Positions 23,992 through 33,859 of a DNA stretch of 64,000 nt are shown in pieces; position 1 is the first letter of the stretch; the number at the start of each line of letters is the position of its first letter. The notes below the pieces were generated by a model, which was not told the origin of the DNA, ran no database searches, and was given only the letters and a program-made list of their open reading frames with translations. Origin of the DNA: Oscillospiraceae bacterium (GTDB lineage: Bacteria > Bacillota > Clostridia > Oscillospirales > Oscillospiraceae); the NCBI GenBank assembly GCA_902774015.1, contig CACYHB010000004.1:111795-175794 (forward strand), written 5' to 3'. The translations under genes were made by a program, and so were the position numbers.

Positions 23992-25698
23992 TCAATATTC
24001 GAAGCGGACGTTCTTGACCGTGAGGCTTCCGTCGGTGACCCGGATTTTCAGAACGGCTTCCTCGGCGGCGGGGATCGTCAGCGCTTCGGCGCAGACGGGA
24101 GCGAGGATACTGCCTGCCGGGAGCTCGATCGCACCGAGTTTTTCGCCGTTGCAGAAGACGTCTGCCTTGCCCTCGCCGATGCCCTCGATGGTCACGCGGC
24201 AGGGCTTTTCCACCTCGCGGACGGTGTAGTTGGCAAACTCGCCCGCCTGCAGTTCCAGCGCCAGATCCTCCAGCGGGTCATAGCGCTGGACGTTGGGATC
24301 CTCATACCAGTTGAAGGCGGGATAGGGCTTTGACTTTTCGGTCGCCCAGACCAGCTTGGTATGATCCTCCAGACGGAAGTCCAGATAGTTGCTCAGCTCC
24401 CAATTCCCGTAGTAGCGGGAGCCGTCCTCCAGGAACATGTCGTAGCCGGCGCCGGGGAGGGTGATGTCCGGGTGCTTGGCGCTCAGCCGCGCGTTTTCAT
24501 AGTTGACGCTGCAGTGCTCGAGCTTGGTCAGCTCGATAAATTCGTCCATGATGCGCTGGGACTCGGCATAGCTGGGCCGCGGGCCGCCGGCGAGGAACTT
24601 GTGGATCTTGTCCCAATCCTTCGGCAGCGGATGACCGACGGAGCCGGGCGCGTGCGGGCCGCCCATGGCCGTTTTCCAGGCCCAGGGCGTATAAGCCACG
24701 CCGTAGTGGGCGCAGATATCGTAAAAGATGCCGTTGTGAATGGGCTTGGAGCCGCATTCGCCCAGCCACAGGGGGACGTTATACTCCCGGCACTTGAGGA
24801 GCCAGGGGTAGAGGTCCTTGATTTCGGGCGAGGCGCCGTAAAGGTGGATGGAGATCGCCCAGTTGTTGCACTCGGGATCGTAGTTGCGGTCGAAGATACG
24901 CAGATCGCGGGCAAACTTTGCGCCCTCGAGGAACATGATATGTTCTTTGTCGATCTTGCGGATGCGGCGGATGCACTCCTCGTAATACTTGACCAGCAGC
25001 GGGATGTATTCGTGCTGAACGGGAGAGGAAACGGGCTCGTTGATGAGATCGTAGCCGGCAATGATCCAGCGCTTTGCGTAGCGGCGGACAATCTCTTCCC
25101 ACAGGAGGATCTGGCGCTCGGTGCTTTCCTCGTCGAGGAAAACGTTCGGGAACTCGCAGAACAGGCCGTCGCCGGTGGCGCCGTTGTTTCCGCCGACCAC
25201 GCCGTGCATGTCAAGGATGACATAGATCCTGTATTTCTCGCACCAGTCAATGACATTGGTCAGGCGGGCAAAGCCCTTCTCGTTGAAGGTGATGCCGGGT
25301 TCTTCATACAGCAGGGCGTTGGCATTGAGCACGACGCGCACGCAGTTGTAGCCCAGCTCGGCCATGAGCTTGATGTCTTCCTCGCGGAGATGGTTTTCCT
25401 CCCAGCGATCCCAGAAGGTCTCCAGATACTCGCTGCCGCAGAGCTCACGGATGGTCTGACTGACGGTGCGGCGGGTGGTCCAGCGCTCGGGGTTATGGTC
25501 ACGCCCGGGGCCGGGGAAGAGGAAGAACTTGAACACATCGATCGGAGTGGGCACGCCGCCGATCATAAATCCCTCGACGTTCTCCCAGTTGGCCGTGCCG
25601 TAGCCGTGCAGAATGATCTCCTGTCCCTCGCCGTTGACGAAACGGGTCCCCTGGGTTTTCAAGACGCCCTTGACATACTCGTTGTTGAACTTGCTCAT
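23992..25698 (-). CDS. GH5-type glycoside hydrolase, intracellular
   Basis: A 568-residue cellulase-superfamily protein. The clan A acid/base is Glu221 in DLINEP and the nucleophile is Glu314 in WLGECGS; NCVRVVLN and IHLYG are typical barrel motifs. A C-terminal beta region (about 485-568) may be a small Ig-like or carbohydrate-binding fold. There is no signal peptide, so it acts on imported oligosaccharides or glycosides, not polymers. It leads the operon with the two esterases. Exact specificity (beta-glucoside, beta-mannoside, glucocerebroside-like) is not readable. Confidence 0.85.
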   Translation of the reverse strand: MSKFNNEYVKGVLKTQGTRFVNGEGQEIILHGYGTANWENVEGFMIGGVPTPIDVFKFFLFPGPGRDHNPERWTTRRTVSQTIRELCGSEYLETFWDRWEENHLREEDIKLMAELGYNCVRVVLNANALLYEEPGITFNEKGFARLTNVIDWCEKYRIYVILDMHGVVGGNNGATGDGLFCEFPNVFLDEESTERQILLWEEIVRRYAKRWIIAGYDLINEPVSSPVQHEYIPLLVKYYEECIRRIRKIDKEHIMFLEGAKFARDLRIFDRNYDPECNNWAISIHLYGASPEIKDLYPWLLKCREYNVPLWLGECGSKPIHNGIFYDICAHYGVAYTPWAWKTAMGGPHAPGSVGHPLPKDWDKIHKFLAGGPRPSYAESQRIMDEFIELTKLEHCSVNYENARLSAKHPDITLPGAGYDMFLEDGSRYYGNWELSNYLDFRLEDHTKLVWATEKSKPYPAFNWYEDPNVQRYDPLEDLALELQAGEFANYTVREVEKPCRVTIEGIGEGKADVFCNGEKLGAIELPAGSILAPVCAEALTIPAAEEAVLKIRVTDGSLTVKNVRFEY

Positions 25699-25804
25699 GC
25701 TGTTGCCTTCCTTTCATAATAAAACTTTTTCTATATTATAACATGGATTTTACTGGCATTATTATAAAGATTTCCATATTTATTATAAGCTTTTTTGTCG
25801 AGCG

Positions 25805-25833
25805 TTGAATTGACTTGTTTTCTGTGCTATGCT
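25805..25833 (+). promoter_or_regulatory. Promoter for the MATE transporter gene
   Basis: TTGAAT, a 17-bp spacer and TATGCT. It implies a transcription start near 25840, which excludes the upstream in-frame start and supports ATG 25870. Confidence 0.6.
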
Positions 25834-25869
25834 TTCTCCGAAATGATGGAAAAGGAAGAAAACCCGTCT

Positions 25870-27258
25870 ATGAAGTACGCCGGACGCAGCCTTGTTGACC
25901 GGTATCTCATCACGGAACCGGTCTTTTACAAAAGCGCGATGGCCATTATCGTTCCCGTGGTCATCCAGAATCTCATCAACCAGGGCGTCAACATGATGGA
26001 CACCGTGATGGTGGGACGCCTGGGCGAGGTGGCGATCTCCGCCTCCAGCCTAGCCAATCAGTTTTATACGATTTTCACGTTCCTGTGCATGGGCATCAGC
26101 GCGGCCGGTCTCGTGCTGGCCAGCCAGTACTGGGGCGCAGGTGACAAAGCGACCGTCCGGAGGGTCTATGACCTCTGTATGCAGCTCGTGCTGCTGATCG
26201 GGACGCTCTTTGCCGTCCCCTGCGTCGTCATTCCCGAAAAGATCATGCGTCTGTATATCGACGATGCCGAGGTCATTTTTGAGGGTGCCCGCTACCTGCG
26301 GGTGACAGCCCTGGTGTTCCTGCCCCACGGGCTGAGCCTGGTCATGTCGCAAATCGTCCGCTCCACCGGAAACGCAAGACTCGGCCTCTATATCTCCTGC
26401 CTTTCCTTCGTCGTCAATATCGCTGCGAATTATGTGTTCATTTTCGGCAAACTCGGCTTCCCGGCAATGGGCGTGATGGGCGCTGCGCTTGGCACGCTCT
26501 GCGCGAGACTCGTGGAATTTGCCGTCTGCGTCTTCTATATGCTGAGAATCGAGGACAAACTGCATTATCGGCTCGGCGGCATCGTCAAGCTGCCGAAGCT
26601 GAAGCTGCTGGATGAATTCCGGCGTCTGGGCATGCCCGCCATCATCAGCGACACCATCCTCGGTCTCTGCGCCAGCGTGATCTCGATGATCCTCGGCCGC
26701 ATGGGCCGCGAGATCGTCAGCGCCTACTCCATCGTCAATGTCATGGATCGGATGTGCAGCATCGCAACGATGAGCGTGGCCAGCGCCTCCAGCGTCATGA
26801 TCGGCCACAGCGTCGGCTTCGGCGACTTTGAAAAAGCGCAGAAGCAGGGCTATTCCTTTACCTTGATGAGCATGGTGTTCGGCTTGTTCGCAGCGATGCT
26901 GGTGCTGCTGTTCGGCACGCCTGCGGTCGATCTGTTCAAAATCGAGCCCTCCACCAGGGGAATCGCCATCATCATGATGCGCTCCAGCGCCATCGTGGTT
27001 TTCTTCCAGGCGATCCAGTCGGCGCTGTCAAAGGGGATCCTGCGCGGCGGCGGCGACACCAAGTTTCTGATGATTGCGGATATCGCCTTTCAGATCCTTG
27101 CCTCCATCCCGTTGGGCTATCTGGTCGGCGTGGTCTGGCAGTGGCCGGTGTTCTGGGTGCTGATCGCGCTGCGTATCGATTACATCATCAAGTCTGTCTG
27201 GCTGATCGGCCGTCTGAGAAGCGGCAAATGGATCCACAAGGCAAAAAGCATGGCATAA
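25870..27258 (+). CDS. MATE-family efflux transporter
   Basis: A 462-residue protein with 12 predicted membrane helices in two homologous halves. QNLINQGVNMMDTVMVGRLGE and the later RSTGNARLG and GGGDTKFLMIADI segments are typical of MATE proteins, which export cationic or hydrophobic compounds with sodium or protons. The ATG at 25870 has an AAGGAAG site; ATGs at 25843/25846 are very close to the predicted transcription start. It is divergent from the GH5 operon, which suggests export of aglycones or related compounds. Confidence 0.9.
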   Translation: MKYAGRSLVDRYLITEPVFYKSAMAIIVPVVIQNLINQGVNMMDTVMVGRLGEVAISASSLANQFYTIFTFLCMGISAAGLVLASQYWGAGDKATVRRVYDLCMQLVLLIGTLFAVPCVVIPEKIMRLYIDDAEVIFEGARYLRVTALVFLPHGLSLVMSQIVRSTGNARLGLYISCLSFVVNIAANYVFIFGKLGFPAMGVMGAALGTLCARLVEFAVCVFYMLRIEDKLHYRLGGIVKLPKLKLLDEFRRLGMPAIISDTILGLCASVISMILGRMGREIVSAYSIVNVMDRMCSIATMSVASASSVMIGHSVGFGDFEKAQKQGYSFTLMSMVFGLFAAMLVLLFGTPAVDLFKIEPSTRGIAIIMMRSSAIVVFFQAIQSALSKGILRGGGDTKFLMIADIAFQILASIPLGYLVGVVWQWPVFWVLIALRIDYIIKSVWLIGRLRSGKWIHKAKSMA

Positions 27259-27277
27259 TAAGCCGCGTTTTGATTCA

Positions 27278-27306
27278 CCCCCGCGCCGTAGGGCGCGGGG
27301 GTTCTT
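27278..27306. terminator. Bidirectional terminator
   Basis: Stem CCCCCGCGCC / GGGCGCGGGGG with loop GTA, followed by a T-rich run, between convergent MATE and ABC genes. Confidence 0.85.
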
Positions 27307-27310
27307 TATC

Positions 27311-29209
27311 TTATTCGAGTTCGAATGCGCCGGTATACAGTCGGTAGTAGGTGCCCTTCTGGGCAAGCAGATCGGTGTGGCTTCCGCGCTCGATGATCCT
27401 GCCGTGGTCGAGCACCATGATGCAGTCGGAATTGCGGACCGTGGAGAGCCGGTGGGCAATGACGAAGACCGTGCGTCCTTTCATCAGCGCATCCATCCCC
27501 GCCTGTACCAGCGCCTCGGTGTGCGTGTCGATGGAGGAGGTCGCCTCGTCGAGGATCATGACCGGCGGATCGGCCACTGCGGCGCGGGCAATGGCGATCA
27601 GCTGCCGCTGCCCCTGAGAAAGGCTGGCGCCGTTGCCCGTCAAAACCGTATCATAGCCTTGCGGCAGGCGCGTGATAAAGTCATGGGCGTTGGCAAGTCG
27701 GGCTGCGCGGATGCAGTCCTCGTCGCTGGCGTCCAGACGCCCGTAGCGGATGTTCTCCATGACGGTGCCGGTAAAGAGATTGGTCTCCTGCAGCACCATG
27801 CCAAGACTGCGGCGCAGATCGCTCTTGCCGATCTTGCGGATATTGATGCCGTCATAGCGGATCTTTCCGTCTTCAATATCGTAAAAGCGGTTGATGAGAT
27901 TGGTGATCGTCGTCTTCCCGGCGCCGGTGGCGCCGACGAAGGCGATCTTCTGCCCGGGCTCGGCATAAAGCGTCACATCGTGCAGCACGGTCTTTTCCGG
28001 CACATAGCCGAAGGTCACATGCTCCATCTCGATATGGCCGCGCAGCGCTTCATAGGTGACGGAGCCGTCTGCCGTGTGCGGGTGCTTCCAGGCCCACTGG
28101 CCGCTCCTCTCCGTGCTTTCGGCAATCGTTCCGTCTGCGCCGATGCGGGCGTTGACAAGGCTCACATAGCCCTCGTCCTCTTCCGGCTGCTCGTCCATCA
28201 GATCAAAGATGCGTTCGGCGCCGGCCAGCGCCATGACAATGGCGTTGATCTGGTTGGAGATCTGGGAGATCGGCATGTTGAAGCTGCGGGAGAGGAGCAT
28301 GAAGGCCATCAGCCGGCCAAGGGTCAGAACCTGGTTGCCGAGGAAGATGTTGATCGCTCCGCCCACAATGGCGAGGATCGCATACTGGATGTAACCGAGG
28401 TTCGCGTTAATCGGGAAGAGGATCGAAGAATATTTGCCCGCGGCATAGGCGACGTCCCGAAGCGTATCGTTGAGCCCGTCGAATTCCTTTTTGCAGGCCT
28501 CTTCGTGGTTAAAGATCTTGACGACCTTCTGCCCGCTGACCATCTCCTCGATATAGCCGTTCACCGCGCCGAGGCTGCGCTGCTGAGCCACAAAGAAGCC
28601 CCTGGATTTGCCGGCGAGGATCTTGGTGGTCACAACCACGGCAACGGAGCTGACAAGCAGAACAACGGTGAGCATCCAGGAGGTGGTCAGAAGACTGACG
28701 AACACCACGGCCAGGGTGATGACCGACGAGGCGCACTGAGGGAGCGCCTGCCCGATAAGCTGGCGGAGCGTATCCACGTCGTTGGTGTAGTGGGACATGA
28801 TATCGCCTGCGGTATTGCTGTCGAAATAGCGGATCGGGAGACGCTGCATTTTCGTAAACAGCTCGTCCCGGATTTTTTTCTGCGCACCCTGACCGACGCC
28901 GGCCATGACGTAATTCTGCAGGAAAGCGCTGAGGATTCCCGCGGCAAAGATGCCTCCGATCAGAAAGAGATACCGCGCCAGTCCCGCATAGTCCTTCTCC
29001 GCTCCGCCGACCATCGGCAGGATATAATCGTCCACCAGTCGACCGAGACTGCGGTTGCCGACCGTCTGGGCGATGGAGCCGATGAGGATGCATCCCAGTA
29101 CAAAGCAGAGCGCCGGCAGATAGCTTTTCAGGTATTTCGTCAGCCGAAGCAGGGTTCCCTTCGGGTCACGGGCTTTTTTCCCGTCCCCTCTCATACGGAT
29201 CGGCGCCAT
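27311..29209 (-). CDS. ABC exporter half-transporter B
   Basis: A 632-residue fused permease/ATPase. The N-terminus carries six membrane helices (about 25-320). The ATPase shows Walker A (GATGAGKTT), a degenerate signature ASLSQGQRQL rather than LSGGQ, Walker B (VMILDEATSSID) and an H-loop (IAHRLSTV). It overlaps the upstream partner by one base. Together they should form a heterodimeric multidrug- or peptide-type exporter. Confidence 0.9.
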   Translation of the reverse strand: MAPIRMRGDGKKARDPKGTLLRLTKYLKSYLPALCFVLGCILIGSIAQTVGNRSLGRLVDDYILPMVGGAEKDYAGLARYLFLIGGIFAAGILSAFLQNYVMAGVGQGAQKKIRDELFTKMQRLPIRYFDSNTAGDIMSHYTNDVDTLRQLIGQALPQCASSVITLAVVFVSLLTTSWMLTVVLLVSSVAVVVTTKILAGKSRGFFVAQQRSLGAVNGYIEEMVSGQKVVKIFNHEEACKKEFDGLNDTLRDVAYAAGKYSSILFPINANLGYIQYAILAIVGGAINIFLGNQVLTLGRLMAFMLLSRSFNMPISQISNQINAIVMALAGAERIFDLMDEQPEEDEGYVSLVNARIGADGTIAESTERSGQWAWKHPHTADGSVTYEALRGHIEMEHVTFGYVPEKTVLHDVTLYAEPGQKIAFVGATGAGKTTITNLINRFYDIEDGKIRYDGINIRKIGKSDLRRSLGMVLQETNLFTGTVMENIRYGRLDASDEDCIRAARLANAHDFITRLPQGYDTVLTGNGASLSQGQRQLIAIARAAVADPPVMILDEATSSIDTHTEALVQAGMDALMKGRTVFVIAHRLSTVRNSDCIMVLDHGRIIERGSHTDLLAQKGTYYRLYTGAFELE

Positions 29210-30954
29210 CAGGCATCCCTCTCTTTCTCCTGGGCCCGGTAGATGTCCCGGTAGATCGGGGACGTCTCCAGCAGCTCCTCATGCGTGCCGACGCTTTTAA
29301 GCTCACCGTTTTCCATGACCAGGATCATGTCGGCGTCCATGATGGAGGAAACGCGCTGCGCGATGATAAGCTTGGTTGTGTCGGGGATCTCCTCGCGGAA
29401 TGCCTTGCGGATGAGCGCGTCGGTTCTGGTGTCCACGGCGGAGGTCGAATCGTCGAGAATCAGGATCTTCGGTTTCTTCAGCAGGGCGCGCGCAATGCAC
29501 AGGCGCTGCTTCTGACCGCCTGAGACGTTGGTGCCGCCCTGCTCGATCTTGCGGTCGTAGCCCTCGGCATGGGCTATGATGAACTCATCCGCCTGAGCAA
29601 GCCGACAGGCCTTCCGCAGCTCCTCGTCCGTGGCGTCGGGGTCGCCCCAGCGCAGGTTGTCGCTGACCGTGCCGGAGAAGAGCAGGTTCTTCTGCAGCAC
29701 CATGGACACACTGTCGCGGAGCACGGCCAGATCGTAGTCGCGCACGTCGATCCCGCCGACCTTCAAGCTTCCCTCCGTCACGTCGTAGAGCCGGGGAATC
29801 AGCTGTACCATCGTAGATTTGGAGGAACCGGTGGCGCCGAGAATACCGACGGTGGCGCCGGAGGGGATGTGCAGCGTGACGTTTTTCAGCGCATCCTGCT
29901 GAGCCTCCGCACTGTAGCGGAAGGAGACGTTTTCAAAGTCGACGCTCCCGTCGGGCACTTCCGTCACAGCATGTTCCGGCGAAACGAGATCCGGCTCTTC
30001 TGCCAGGATCTCAGAGCAGCGCCGCATGGGGGCGCGTGTCATGGTAAGCGTCACAATAACCATGGAGACCATCATCAGGCTCGTCAGGATCTGGGTCGTA
30101 TAGGTAAACATCGAGCTGAGCTGTCCCGTGGTCAGACCCAGTTCCGGGTTGTTGCCGGAGGCGACGACCATGTGCGCGCCGACCCAGGACAAAACGATCA
30201 TGCAGACATACACGCAAAAACGCATCGTCGGATCGTTCACTGCGAGGATGCGCTCGGCCTTGACGAAGTCCTTGTAGACCGTGCCGGAAATGTCGGAGAA
30301 CTTCCTGACCTCGTAGTCCTCGCGCACGAAGCTCTTGACCACGCGCACGCCGTGCACGTTCTCCTGCACCACGGTATTGAGCCGGTCATAGGTCTTGAAA
30401 ATCCGGTCAAAGATCTTGAACACCACGGGCATCAGCCCCAGCAGCACCGCTGCCAGAATGGGGATCGTCACCACATATACCAGGCTCAGCTTCGGGCTGA
30501 TGGAGAGCGCTGAGAGCAGCGCCAGCGTCAGCATGACCGGGCAGCGGACCGCCATGCGGATCATCATTTGAAAAGCATTCTGGAGACTGGACACGTCGGC
30601 GGTCAGACGGGTGACGATGGACGCGGCAGAAAATTTATCGATGTTGGAAAAGCTGAAATCCTGGACGTGGTAGTACATATCGTGGCGCAGGTTTCTGGCA
30701 AAGCCGGTCCCGGCCTTGGTAGAGTAGGTCGCCGAGAGAGCGCCGAAAGCCAGAGAGGCTGCGGCGCAGCCGCAGAGCAGCAGCGAGCGGGTGACGACAA
30801 CCTCCATGTTCTGCAAGGCGATTCCGTAGTCGTACAGGTTCGCCATGATCAGCGGGATCAGCACCTGCATGGCCACCTCGCCGATCATGAAAAGCGGAGC
30901 AAGCAGCGCCGCCGTTTTGTATTCCCGGATGCACCGGGACAGTCGCTTGACCAT
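29209..30954 (-). CDS. ABC exporter half-transporter A
   Basis: A 581-residue fused permease/ATPase with six N-terminal helices. The ATPase has Walker A (GATGSSKST), signature NVSGGQKQR and Walker B (ILILDDSTSAVD) with Asp in place of the catalytic Glu, and AQRVSS at the H-loop position where His is replaced by Gln. These changes mark this as the degenerate-site subunit of a heterodimeric exporter. It follows the GH3 gene by 10 bp and so is in the same operon. Confidence 0.9.
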   Translation of the reverse strand: MVKRLSRCIREYKTAALLAPLFMIGEVAMQVLIPLIMANLYDYGIALQNMEVVVTRSLLLCGCAAASLAFGALSATYSTKAGTGFARNLRHDMYYHVQDFSFSNIDKFSAASIVTRLTADVSSLQNAFQMMIRMAVRCPVMLTLALLSALSISPKLSLVYVVTIPILAAVLLGLMPVVFKIFDRIFKTYDRLNTVVQENVHGVRVVKSFVREDYEVRKFSDISGTVYKDFVKAERILAVNDPTMRFCVYVCMIVLSWVGAHMVVASGNNPELGLTTGQLSSMFTYTTQILTSLMMVSMVIVTLTMTRAPMRRCSEILAEEPDLVSPEHAVTEVPDGSVDFENVSFRYSAEAQQDALKNVTLHIPSGATVGILGATGSSKSTMVQLIPRLYDVTEGSLKVGGIDVRDYDLAVLRDSVSMVLQKNLLFSGTVSDNLRWGDPDATDEELRKACRLAQADEFIIAHAEGYDRKIEQGGTNVSGGQKQRLCIARALLKKPKILILDDSTSAVDTRTDALIRKAFREEIPDTTKLIIAQRVSSIMDADMILVMENGELKSVGTHEELLETSPIYRDIYRAQEKERDA

Positions 30955-30964
30955 TTTGATCTCC

Positions 30965-33772
30965 TTATTTCCCGAGCCGCAGCATGACCTTGAGGATATT
31001 CACGGCACAGCGCTGCACGTCGCCCCGGCAGATGGTCTGCCGGTAGTGATCCTCCACGCGGTAGACAATGGTTTTCCCCTCGTCTTCCAGATAAGCGATT
31101 TTCGTATCCACCGGGCTCTTCATGGGCCGGTACTTCTCCCGAAGCCGGAAGGCTTCGAAGATGGGACTGGCCTCGTAATAGATCTTCTCGCCGTTGACCA
31201 GAATGAGTCCGTCCTCCGCGCGCGCCGTATAGCCCTCGCCAAGGGGTACGCGGATGCGTCCCGCGCCGGTTTCCGACGGCACATAGTCGTGCCAGAGCAT
31301 GAGATAAACCTCGGCAAAGGGGATGCCGATGCGGTATTTTTTCACCTGGCCGTTGGGCTCGAATTCCGGCTCGACCTTCTTCATGTGGGTCAGGATCTCT
31401 ATGCTCTTTTCAAAACCGCCCGGCGTGATCAGATCGTTGCCGGCGTGCATGGATTTGGAGGGCGTACTGCTGCCGCCGTTCCAGTCGGTCATGATCAGGC
31501 CTTCAAAGCCCCACTCGCCTCGGGCGAGGTTCGTGCACAGATCATAATCGTCTGCGGTGGGAACGCCGTTGACCAGATTGTAGGAGGTCATGAAGGACAT
31601 GGCGCGGCCCTTGACAACGGAGCGGCGGAACGGCTCGAGGTAGATCTCCCGGATGGCGCGCTCGGATGCGACCGAATTGTTGGCATGGCGGTTGGTCTCC
31701 TGGTTGTTCAGCGCATAATGCTTGACGCAGGCCGCCGCCGTGTCATCCTTCTGGATGCCAAGCGTGACGGCCGCCGCCATCTCCCCTGCCAGCAGCGGAT
31801 CTTCGGAAAAATACTCAAAGTTTCTGCCGCAGAGCGGGTTGCGGTGGATGTTGACGCCTGGGCCGAGCAGGATCTCAATGTTCATGGCGCGCAGATCGGC
31901 GTTCATGCCTTCCCCGACCTCGCGCACCAGCTCCCGGTCAAAGCTCTGCGCCAGATGGGTGCCGATGGGCCAGGCGATGCAATAGTGATACACCGTCTGC
32001 TTTTCGCCGGTATCGACATTGGTTGCCTCAAAATGCTGGGCAATGCGCACGCCGCCGGGGCCGTCCGCCAGCACAATGGACGGAATGCCGTATTTTTCCG
32101 TGAGCGTGTGCGTCGTTTCGCCCGCTGCGCCGGGGACAGACTCGGAATTGGCCCCGATGATCGGGTTGCTGTCATCCTCCACACCCCAGCCGGAGCCGCA
32201 GACGAAGGTCGAAAGCTCCTCCTCGCTGAGCTGGGCAATGAATTCCTCCGCCGAAACCTCTCCGGCGCGCAGCTCCTCATAGCTTGCGCTCCTGCCGTCC
32301 GTATACACGACGTCCTCATAGGGAAGAGCGGACCGATAGGAACGGTCGGCGGTGTAGGTCGTTACCCGCCCGTCTGCGAAGCGCGAGCGCCGATCTTCAC
32401 AGAGGATTTCTGCATCCGGCGTCAGGATCGGAAGCGAGGCGGCCTCGTCGGCATGATCCTCGCCGCGCAGGCCCTCCATCACCCGCAGCTCCTGCCTGAG
32501 CGGCATCACATGGTCGACGAGAACCGTCTTCACGGTTTCGCCGATGGAAATTGCGGCTACGGCCGTAAGCGCGTCGGAGGAATTGCCTATGCGCACGATA
32601 TAGCAGCCGCGGGAAAGAAGATACGCGCCTTCCTTTTCGCTGTAGGAGGCAAGCTCACGCAGCGGCACTTCCAGCGCAAGCGTTTCTCCCTCGTTTGGCG
32701 CGAGCAGCCGCGTCTTTTCAAAGCCGCGCAGCTCCATGGCGGGCATATCCAGCTCGGTGGACGGTGCTGTCACATAGAGCTGTACCACTTCCCGGCCGGG
32801 ACGGGAGCCGCTGTTTATGACCTGTACCTCAACGCGGAGCAGATTATCGTTCAGCTCTGCGCGCAGGCACTTGATTTCAAATTGTGTGTAGGACAGACCG
32901 TAGCCGAAGGCAAAACCGGGCTGTTTGGCGAAAGTCGGAAAATACCGGTAGCCCACGTAGACCCCCTCGTTATAGAGGGAGGTATCTCTGTCTGTCAGAT
33001 AAGTCGAAGCGCTGGGGTAATCCTCGTAGCGCTCCGCCCAGGTGGCGCTCAGCTTGCCGGAAGGGCTGTACTTTCCGGTCAGCACCTCGGCCGCCGCCTC
33101 GCCGCATTCCTGCCCGGCCTGCCCGATCAGCAGGATCGCGTCAGCGTCGGCAGAACGCAGATCCCGAACGCACACTGGCCCGCCTACGTTCAGCAGCAAT
33201 ACCAGACGCGGGAAAAGCCGGCGCAGGAGCGCAAGATTGTCTTTTTCAACGCAGCTGAGATTGTAATCATCCTCCACGCGGCGGTCGTTCCCTTCGCCGG
33301 AGTTGCGGGAGATCACGTAGATCGCCGTGTCCGTGGACGCGCGCCAGGCCTCCAGCTGCCGCGCAGAGAGTGCTTCCTCCGGGAGCGAGAAGGTCGCCAT
33401 GACGCGCTCTTTCATCTTCCGAAGCCCCTCGTCATACCGTTCGCCGATTGCCTGAAGCTGCTTTTCGTTCAACACCGTAAATCCGGCTCTCTGCATGGCG
33501 GGCAAAAGCTGGATATGATAGCGCTCCGAGAGATCGACGTTAAGGTCTCCGCCTCCGGTCAGCCCGCCGTTGAAGGGATCGCCGGAGCCGGTGCCGCCGC
33601 GGATCGTGCGCACGGCGCCGACGCCGAAGAGGCAGACAGGTCCGGGGTTCAGAGGCAGTGTCCCGTCACGGTTGACGAGAAGCACCATACCGTCCACAGC
33701 CGCCTTTTTGGATATGGCTGCGCCTTGGATCTCCCGCTCGGAGAGAGGCGGATAAAGAATCGTCGAGTCCAT
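30965..33772 (-). CDS. Domain-swapped GH3 beta-glucosidase
   Basis: A 935-residue GH3 protein whose domains are in permuted order. The alpha/beta (GH3-C-like) part and fibronectin-III-like part come first (to about residue 460). The TIM barrel follows: LADGPGGVR, then KHYALNNQE and MTDWNGG, whose Asp is the expected nucleophile. There is no signal peptide, so it hydrolyses imported beta-glucosides. The start at 33772 follows an AAAGGA site. It heads an operon with the ABC exporter, downstream of the importer genes but after a terminator. Similar permuted GH3 enzymes are known from ruminal and gut Clostridia. Confidence 0.88.
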   Translation of the reverse strand: MDSTILYPPLSEREIQGAAISKKAAVDGMVLLVNRDGTLPLNPGPVCLFGVGAVRTIRGGTGSGDPFNGGLTGGGDLNVDLSERYHIQLLPAMQRAGFTVLNEKQLQAIGERYDEGLRKMKERVMATFSLPEEALSARQLEAWRASTDTAIYVISRNSGEGNDRRVEDDYNLSCVEKDNLALLRRLFPRLVLLLNVGGPVCVRDLRSADADAILLIGQAGQECGEAAAEVLTGKYSPSGKLSATWAERYEDYPSASTYLTDRDTSLYNEGVYVGYRYFPTFAKQPGFAFGYGLSYTQFEIKCLRAELNDNLLRVEVQVINSGSRPGREVVQLYVTAPSTELDMPAMELRGFEKTRLLAPNEGETLALEVPLRELASYSEKEGAYLLSRGCYIVRIGNSSDALTAVAAISIGETVKTVLVDHVMPLRQELRVMEGLRGEDHADEAASLPILTPDAEILCEDRRSRFADGRVTTYTADRSYRSALPYEDVVYTDGRSASYEELRAGEVSAEEFIAQLSEEELSTFVCGSGWGVEDDSNPIIGANSESVPGAAGETTHTLTEKYGIPSIVLADGPGGVRIAQHFEATNVDTGEKQTVYHYCIAWPIGTHLAQSFDRELVREVGEGMNADLRAMNIEILLGPGVNIHRNPLCGRNFEYFSEDPLLAGEMAAAVTLGIQKDDTAAACVKHYALNNQETNRHANNSVASERAIREIYLEPFRRSVVKGRAMSFMTSYNLVNGVPTADDYDLCTNLARGEWGFEGLIMTDWNGGSSTPSKSMHAGNDLITPGGFEKSIEILTHMKKVEPEFEPNGQVKKYRIGIPFAEVYLMLWHDYVPSETGAGRIRVPLGEGYTARAEDGLILVNGEKIYYEASPIFEAFRLREKYRPMKSPVDTKIAYLEDEGKTIVYRVEDHYRQTICRGDVQRCAVNILKVMLRLGK

Positions 33773-33810
33773 ATTTGCATCCTTTCCTGTCTGTCGTTTT
33801 GATGTCATGA

Positions 33811-33845
33811 AAAAGCCGGGCGCTGTATCAGAACGCCCGGCTTTC
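33811..33845 (-). terminator. Terminator after the solute-binding protein gene
   Basis: Stem AAAGCCGGGCG / CGCCCGGCTTT. It lies between the importer operon and the GH3 operon and should limit read-through. Confidence 0.85.
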
Positions 33846-33859
33846 GCTGAATTGTTTGA

